Source of the DNA: Kribbella sp. VKM Ac-2568
Lineage (GTDB): Bacteria > Actinomycetota > Actinomycetes > Propionibacteriales > Kribbellaceae
DNA length: 64,000 nucleotides
Assembly (NCBI RefSeq): GCF_004345365.1
Contig: NZ_SLVF01000014.1
Location: 62,001-126,000, forward strand
Direction of reading: 5' to 3'
Part shown: positions 60,201 through 64,000 of the stretch, piece after piece
How positions within the stretch are numbered: position 1 is the first letter of the stretch
Layout: the number at the start of each line of letters is the position of its first letter
The notes under the pieces: generated by a model
Seen by the model: only the letters and a program-made list of their open reading frames with translations
What the model was told of the DNA's origin: nothing
The model's database searches: none
Translations under genes and position numbers: made by a program

Positions 60201-60809
60201 CGGGTCACGGCAGCGCGGCAGGCCAGCCGCCGGAAGTCCGCCCAGAGCGCCTCCGGCCTCGAAGGAACCGGCCCGGACGTCGCCCTCGATGGAGCCGACC
60301 CGGGCATCGCCAAGGCCCCACGCGACGTCGAGCTGCCTCCGTGGTCGAAAGGCCGCTACGGCACCGCCATCGGCCGAGCCGTCCACGGCGTGCTGCAGGT
60401 GGTCGACCTCGCCACCGGCGCAGGCCTCGACGCAGCCGTCTCGTCGCAGTGCCTCGCCGAGGGAGTCGTCGAGTACGCCGATGTCGTGACCGCGCTCGTG
60501 CGTTCGGCGCTGGCCTCTGACGTCGTGCAACGAGCAGCCGCCCGCGAACACTGGCGCGAGTCGTACGTCGGCACCCTGCAACCCGACGGCACAGTCCTCG
60601 AAGGCTTCGTCGACCTCATCTACCGCGAGGACGACGGCACCCTCGTCATCGTCGACTACAAGACCGACGCGATCCCCGCCTCCGCTCTTGACGCCCGGGT
60701 CGCCTACTACGCCCCCCAACTCCAGTCCTACGCCGCCATGCTCCCCAACACCGGCCGCCCCGTCCTCCTCTTCCTGGCCCCCACCATCGCCCACGCCCAC
60801 ACCCTCTGA
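57243..60809 (+). CDS. UvrD-type helicase-nuclease (AddA-like)
   Basis: 1188 residues, overlapping the AddB-like stop by 8 nt. Walker A is FVEAGAGSGKTHALVDRV (Lys31); other helicase motifs are AAVTFTEKAGAELRDRL, RLLLDEFQDTDPIQIE, FVVGDPKQSIYRFR, VRVMTIHAAKGLEFPIVIL and RRRLLYVAATRARDHLVV. The C-terminal RecB-like nuclease has GFVDLIYR and LVIVDYKTD. A ~110-residue low-complexity insertion (about 470-590) carries QLSLLGDF at residue 498. It would unwind and degrade DNA ends for recombination repair. Confidence 0.92.
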   Translation: MTELLDENAREQIRSDTASTLFVEAGAGSGKTHALVDRVTTLVLRDGIPLREIAAVTFTEKAGAELRDRLRVEFEKARKGEFRSLADEALDDLDSASIGTLHSFAQQLLLAHPIDAGLPPLIDVLDEVGSSVAFEERWSELQQQLLDDDSIAEPLLLAMAVGVELKHLRSLARLFGNDWDLIGDRVLVDPPELVAMPDLTGLIAAAAQIGATVAHCRDDEDRMLAKVHQVRELGLMLDAATDQETQLAILQSLRALKIGKVGRKENWPDVAKIRSDCAEVVEVAGSLVELLLDACLRHLSRWIAERVLESAELRRAEGRLEFHDLLVLARDLLRRDAAVRSALQERYQRLLLDEFQDTDPIQIELAVRIAGGAEADAPDWRDVEVPDGRLFVVGDPKQSIYRFRRANIATYLTAQELLGETVTLTTNFRTVPPVLDWINTVFAQLIIPEPAAQPTYHPLTPHRVSSPTLSLAPAGGDGSPEVPAADDPVDAAPVTGDQLSLLGDFDDVDDAAEEVLTDLATVVPLRRHLSVVPAPDATSTEAHSPSAAGRINPPDTAGADSGTAGADTGGSAPAAAAPGSSGAGPAVVVLGAQPHDDLPRAQASVLREREAADVAGAIDQALGEGWLVYDEKAEAWRPAGAGDIAVLVPARTSLPFLEEALDRADIPYRAEASSLVYQTAEVRDLLACARALGDPSDQLALVTALRSPLFGCGDDDLFTWKRSGGSFTLTAPVADSLLTHPVGEAMEWLRRTYYASRWMTPSEVLAKIVADRRMLEVAATGPRARDAWRRVRFVVDQARAWSEVEHGGLRSYLAWAAHQGEEASRVAEAVLPETDADAVRVMTIHAAKGLEFPIVILSGMTAAPNHQRGVQVLWPPDGGYAVKLKKSVQTEDFDLVQPVDEQMDDYERRRLLYVAATRARDHLVVSLHRSGNRRHSSNAELFASAGGVDAANAVLFTSPALEPRTSEAQSPASEVAPPVNRAEWTARVTAARQASRRKSAQSASGLEGTGPDVALDGADPGIAKAPRDVELPPWSKGRYGTAIGRAVHGVLQVVDLATGAGLDAAVSSQCLAEGVVEYADVVTALVRSALASDVVQRAAAREHWRESYVGTLQPDGTVLEGFVDLIYREDDGTLVIVDYKTDAIPASALDARVAYYAPQLQSYAAMLPNTGRPVLLFLAPTIAHAHTL

Positions 60810-60946
60810 CGCCAACTCACCCCACACGCTCGCACGCCTACATGCTCCGGTGGTGGCTCACGCTGACTCGCTCGAGCGGTCGCCGGTCCACGCGTTCCAG
60901 CGAAATTGGGTTGCTGGGGCAAGTGGCGAACGGCACGATCTAGGCA

Positions 60947-61050
60947 TGACCACGACCATTGTCCTTCTGCTGTTGACCTCCGCCGCTCGATCGGTGCGGG
61001 TCCAGCAGCAGGCCGGCCGAGTGTTGGGATCCAGCCACTCGCAGTCGTGA
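60947..61050 (+). CDS. Possible 34-codon leader ORF before the LysE gene
   Basis: ATG 60947 opens a frame with a hydrophobic start (MTTTIVLLLLTSAARSVRV) and a Gln/Ser-rich end. Its stop overlaps the LysE GTG as GTGA, the junction used by coupled genes in this window. It could be a leader peptide or simply chance; there is only a weak AGG upstream. Confidence 0.3.
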
Positions 61051-61679
61051 TCGCCGCCCTGGTCGCAGGGCTCCTCGCCGGCTATGGCATCGCCATGCCC
61101 GTCGGAGCCGTCGCGACATACCTGGTGGCTCTCACCGCCCGCACCTCACTGAAGCTCGGCGCCTTCGCCGCCCTCGGCGTCGCAACAGCCGACGGCGTCT
61201 ACGCCCTGATCGCCACCCTCGGCGGCTCAGCCCTGGCTCCACTCATCGAACCGATCACGGTCCCGCTGAAGTGGATCTCGGTGCTGGTCCTCCTGACCCT
61301 GGCAATCCGAGGCGCAACCACCGCGATCACCCAACACCGCCGGCTCCAGTCCTCCGTGGGCTCGACCGACACCCCACTCACCCCGGCGCGCGCCTATGCC
61401 GGCCTGCTCGCCATGACCATGCTCAACCCCACCACGATCATCTACTTCACCGCCTTGGTCCTAGGCAGCCAGGACGCCACCACCCCCACTCACCTCCAAC
61501 AAGCCGTCTTCATCCTGGCGGCCTTCGTCGCCTCTGCCTCCTGGCAACTAGCCCTAGCCACCAGCGGCGCCGTACTCGGCCGAGCCCTCACCACCCCACG
61601 AGCCCGCCTCGCCACAGCCCTGATCTCCAGCACCCTGATCACGGCTCTGGCGCTCCACCTACTCCTGTCCACCCTCTGA
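61047..61679 (+). CDS. LysE-family exporter
   Basis: 210 residues with about six helices. YGIAMPVGAVATYLVALTAR, GVATADGVYALIATLGGS and LLAMTMLNPTTIIYFTALVL are the LysE/RhtB pattern, exporters of amino acids and related compounds. GTG 61047 is the first start that keeps the first helix short, although no clear ribosome site precedes it; translation may be coupled to the small ORF upstream. Confidence 0.8.
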   Translation: MIAALVAGLLAGYGIAMPVGAVATYLVALTARTSLKLGAFAALGVATADGVYALIATLGGSALAPLIEPITVPLKWISVLVLLTLAIRGATTAITQHRRLQSSVGSTDTPLTPARAYAGLLAMTMLNPTTIIYFTALVLGSQDATTPTHLQQAVFILAAFVASASWQLALATSGAVLGRALTTPRARLATALISSTLITALALHLLLSTL

Positions 61680-61717
61680 CTCCACCGAAACCTACGATCC
61701 CGAAATAGCGAAGGAGG

Positions 61718-61755
61718 CCACCGCCCAACTCCCCACCTCTACTGTTGGGCGGTGG
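61718..61755 (+). promoter_or_regulatory. Hairpin spanning the NUDIX start codon
   Basis: CCACCGCCCAAC and GTTGGGCGGTGG form a perfect 12-bp stem around a 14-nt loop. AAGGAGG lies immediately before the first arm and the GTG start inside the second. The stem either ends the LysE transcript or brings ribosome site and start together or hides them. Confidence 0.5.
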
Positions 61756-62090
61756 CGAGACTCGCGGTGAAGCTTCTGTTGTTGGATCAAGATGACCGTC
61801 TGCTGCTCATTCACGCCAAGGACCCTCAGACACAGGCCGAATGCTGGTACCCCGTGGGTGGCGGCATCGAACCTGGCGGAACATTGCAGGAAGCCGCGGC
61901 CCGCGAGGCCCACGAAGAGACCGGCTTGGTCGACCTCCCGCCGGGGCTTCCGGTTTGGCGACGCGATCACACCTACGAGTACGACGGCCGGGCCGTCGAG
62001 GTGCACGAAGAGTGGCTGATGCACACGGTTGATCGCTTCGACCCGGACTGCGGATCCCCGTCGGGTCATCTCACTTCGGTTGGGTTGTGA
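61752..62090 (+). CDS. NUDIX hydrolase
   Basis: 112 residues, about 30-40 shorter than typical. The NUDIX box is complete: GGGIEPGGTLQEAAAREA followed by HEETGL. These enzymes hydrolyse nucleoside diphosphates linked to other groups. The end (DPDCGSPSGHLTSVGL) lacks the usual last strand and helix, so the gene may be truncated or frameshifted near 62050. GTG 61767 is an alternative start. Confidence 0.75.
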   Translation: MARLAVKLLLLDQDDRLLLIHAKDPQTQAECWYPVGGGIEPGGTLQEAAAREAHEETGLVDLPPGLPVWRRDHTYEYDGRAVEVHEEWLMHTVDRFDPDCGSPSGHLTSVGL

Positions 62091-62273
62091 CGGAGAGTCC
62101 AGGGAGGCGCGGGGGTGATGGTTACAGGTTGTGGAGGAGTGGGGATGTCACCCTGTGCTGCGGGGAGGGGTGGCGTCCCCTACGATTCAGCGCATCCGGG
62201 TGTAGTTCGGATTCGTCAGACGGATGCCCGATCCGGCTGGCGGGTCTGCCACGAAGAGTGTGAGGGTGTGGCC

Positions 62274-62900
62274 ATGAACATCGGTAGTCGGAAGATCGTC
62301 GTGGACGAGGCAATCGCGCAGCTACGGCTGTACGCCGAGACGAACGGCGCGGTGCTCCGGTACTACGACGGTCTGCCCGGGATGACGAACGTCGGCGGGT
62401 CGGACCCGGACAGGGTGACCTTGGAGGACCTCGCCCGGACGATGGTGATCGGGTCCGACCTGCGGGCGGCGGACATCCCCTGGCTGCTCGAGGTGGAGGC
62501 GGACAAGGAGTTCGCCGCGATCCCGGTCGACGCGCGGCTCGAGGACGCCGCTCCCGGGACCGACCTGTTCGAGGCGGCCAACGCGCTGGACGAGAAATTC
62601 TCCGGGCACCGCGGCTTCGGGCAGGCGAAGAAGTCGAAGTTGCTGCACCTGAAGCGGCCGTACCTGTACCCGGTCAGCGACAGCTTCATCCGGATGACCT
62701 ACAGCAGCTCGTCCGCAGGCGCCGAGTTCCTGGCGGCCGTGCACCGCGACCTGGTCAACCCGGCCAACGTCCGCGACTTCAAGCTGCTCCAGGTCCGCCT
62801 GATCGCCGAGCCGGCGACCTCCGCCGCCCGCGTCCTCGGCGAGGCCCCCACTCTCCGCCTCCTCGACATCCTCGCCTCCCTCCTGGGCGAGGCGAAGTAA
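62274..62900 (+). CDS. DUF6308-type protein (second copy)
   Basis: 208 residues from ATG 62274, with GAGGG 7 nt upstream. LRYYDGLPGMTNVGGSDPDR, VTLEDLARTMVIGSDLRAAD and GFGQAKKSKLLHLKRPYLYP then VSDSFIRM mirror the first copy at 43377-44057 in the same order. Function unknown; the two may be diverged duplicates about 18 kb apart. Confidence 0.75.
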   Translation: MNIGSRKIVVDEAIAQLRLYAETNGAVLRYYDGLPGMTNVGGSDPDRVTLEDLARTMVIGSDLRAADIPWLLEVEADKEFAAIPVDARLEDAAPGTDLFEAANALDEKFSGHRGFGQAKKSKLLHLKRPYLYPVSDSFIRMTYSSSSAGAEFLAAVHRDLVNPANVRDFKLLQVRLIAEPATSAARVLGEAPTLRLLDILASLLGEAK

Positions 62901-62983
62901 CCCTCCGTACGCCGAGACCGCCGCGCCGCCTCCCGTACGCCGAACCCCGCCGCGCGGTCCCGCCGTACTCCGGGGTTGGGCTG

Positions 62984-64000
62984 CTACATGACTCCGAGAC
63001 GGGCCAGCGGCTCCACTAGTTCGCGCTCTTCGTAGGAGAGGTGCGACAGCAGTACGTCGTCCAGGAGGTCGACCGCGGCGCGGAGGCCGTTGATGTCTCC
63101 TGATCCGTCAACCAGTCCGACCAGCGCCTTGTCGACGCCTTCCAGGACGTCGTGGATCACCAGGTGCTCTTCCTGCAGGCGGTTGACCACGGGGGCCAAT
63201 GCGGGATCGGCCCGGCGCAACCGCGGGAAGAGCGAAGCGTCCTCGATCGAGTGGTGGGTGGTCACCAGCCGGCAGTACGACTCGCAGTACACGCCTAGGG
63301 TCCAGTTGTTCTGCCGCATGGTCATGGTGTTGATGTGGGAGCGCGCCTGCCCGACGCCCATCGATCCAGCGGCCACCTGCTCGACCAGATCACGGATCTG
63401 GTCGAGCTCGGCTCGCAGATGGTCGTGGACCTGGATGAGGTGCTGGCCTGACGCCAGCTCGTGGGGTGTGTAGGTGCGGTTCGGGTCGAGCGCGGGGCCG
63501 GTCGGGCGCTCGGATTCGTCCCAGGGCTGTACTGCGCTCCGCTTCACAGCAGGCGGCGGTGTAGGCACCACGCTGAAGCTGCCGGCCGCACGCCCACCGG
63601 GCGCCGAGGAAGGCGAGCCGACAGCGGGCGCCGCGGACAGCGCGTCAGCAGAAGACGTGGATGCAGAAGTCGTCGAGCTTGAAGCGGAGGCTGCTGAGCG
63701 CGCAGAAGAGACGGCTTCACGGACGCCTTCGGCGACGTCCGCGAAGCGGCGGATGTCGTCCGGGTCGTCGGAGCCGAGGATGTAGGTGGACATCCCCTCA
63801 GTGAGGGTCAGCTCGGCGAGCTGCTCCACCCACACCTCCTCCGGTCCCTGCAAGAAGCCGCCACGTCCGTCGAAGCGCCCGGACAGGTTGTACAGCCGCC
63901 GCACCTCCGACGGATCACGCCCAGCAGCCACAGCCGCCTCGTCGATGAGCTTGTTCTTCTCAGCAAGCTCCTCCGGCGGCAGGTATCCGCTCGACGGCAG
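62984..64000 (-). CDS. Luciferase-like monooxygenase fused to a hemerythrin domain (5' end outside window)
   Basis: The frame is open to the window edge (338 codons seen). The first visible part is the C-terminus of a luciferase-like flavin monooxygenase (GRDPSEVRRLYNLSGRFDGR, WVEQLAELTLTEGMSTYILG). After an Ala/Ser/Pro-rich linker comes a hemerythrin/HHE domain with iron-ligand histidines and acids (QVHDHLRAELDQI, LVTTHHSIEDASLFPRL, LQEEHLVIHDVLEG, LLSHLSYEERELVEPL). Hemerythrin domains bind oxygen or nitric oxide, so the fusion may couple flavin oxidation to gas sensing or supply. Confidence 0.85.
   Translation of the reverse strand: MPSSGYLPPEELAEKNKLIDEAAVAAGRDPSEVRRLYNLSGRFDGRGGFLQGPEEVWVEQLAELTLTEGMSTYILGSDDPDDIRRFADVAEGVREAVSSARSAASASSSTTSASTSSADALSAAPAVGSPSSAPGGRAAGSFSVVPTPPPAVKRSAVQPWDESERPTGPALDPNRTYTPHELASGQHLIQVHDHLRAELDQIRDLVEQVAAGSMGVGQARSHINTMTMRQNNWTLGVYCESYCRLVTTHHSIEDASLFPRLRRADPALAPVVNRLQEEHLVIHDVLEGVDKALVGLVDGSGDINGLRAAVDLLDDVLLSHLSYEERELVEPLARLGVM

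Overview
The window is GC-rich actinobacterial chromosome. GTG starts are frequent, overlapping stop/start junctions (ATGA, GTGA, TGATG) are common, and coding density is high. Tat and lipoprotein secretion signals, an uptake operon headed by a LacI-family repressor, and an AddAB-like nuclease pair suggest a soil actinomycete. The gene style fits Nocardioidaceae such as Kribbella, but that is inference because no marker gene was searched. No rRNA, tRNA, CRISPR array or transposase was found.

Left end (1-11.6 kb): a carbohydrate uptake and processing block. A LacI repressor, two ABC permeases, a lipoprotein substrate-binding protein and an ADP-ribosylglycohydrolase-family enzyme form one tightly overlapping operon, with a LacI-type operator just upstream of the repressor. 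Beyond a convergent island (a Tat-exported PhoD phosphatase and a secreted F5/8C-like protein) lies a second unit: another ADP-ribosylglycohydrolase, a PfkB/ribokinase-type kinase, and a barrel-like protein that runs off the window and ends with what looks like a formylglycine-generating-enzyme-like domain. The set reads as import, glycosidic cleavage and phosphorylation of a ribosyl-type compound.

11.6-38 kb: mostly housekeeping and accessory genes. They include a K+ channel with RCK domain, an ACT-GNAT protein, a secreted subtilase with a divergent regulator, a MacB/FtsX-type ABC exporter, a two-domain GDPD, a YbdK-type ligase, a HipA-like/DUF3037 pair, phosphoglucomutase, a membrane spermidine-synthase-like protein, a NarL-type two-component system and a YceI protein. 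Between the 14-kb genes and the subtilase lies an 88-nt candidate structured RNA with its own promoter-like sequence. A perfect 35-bp inverted duplication sits between the convergent DUF3037 and phosphoglucomutase genes.

38-47 kb: small or poorly characterised proteins, orotate phosphoribosyltransferase, an exonuclease-BRCT protein, a DUF6308-type protein and a permuted papain-like amidase. The amidase and a 51-residue membrane protein start only 17 bp apart, from what looks like a symmetric bidirectional leaderless promoter.

47-64 kb: the most distinctive unit is a five-gene operon on the minus strand: an FtsK/SpoIIIE-like ATPase, a coiled-coil membrane protein, an 86-residue helical WXG100-sized protein, a protein with a C-terminal PD-(D/E)XK nuclease toxin-like domain, and a probable immunity protein. 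It is followed by an AddB-like/AddA-like pair (the helicase carries a possible beta-clamp-binding motif), a LysE exporter, a NUDIX protein, a second DUF6308-type protein and a luciferase-like/hemerythrin fusion cut by the window end.

Several genes look damaged: frameshifts near 32.39 kb and 47.54 kb, and a truncated DinB-like gene at 31.1-31.6 kb.
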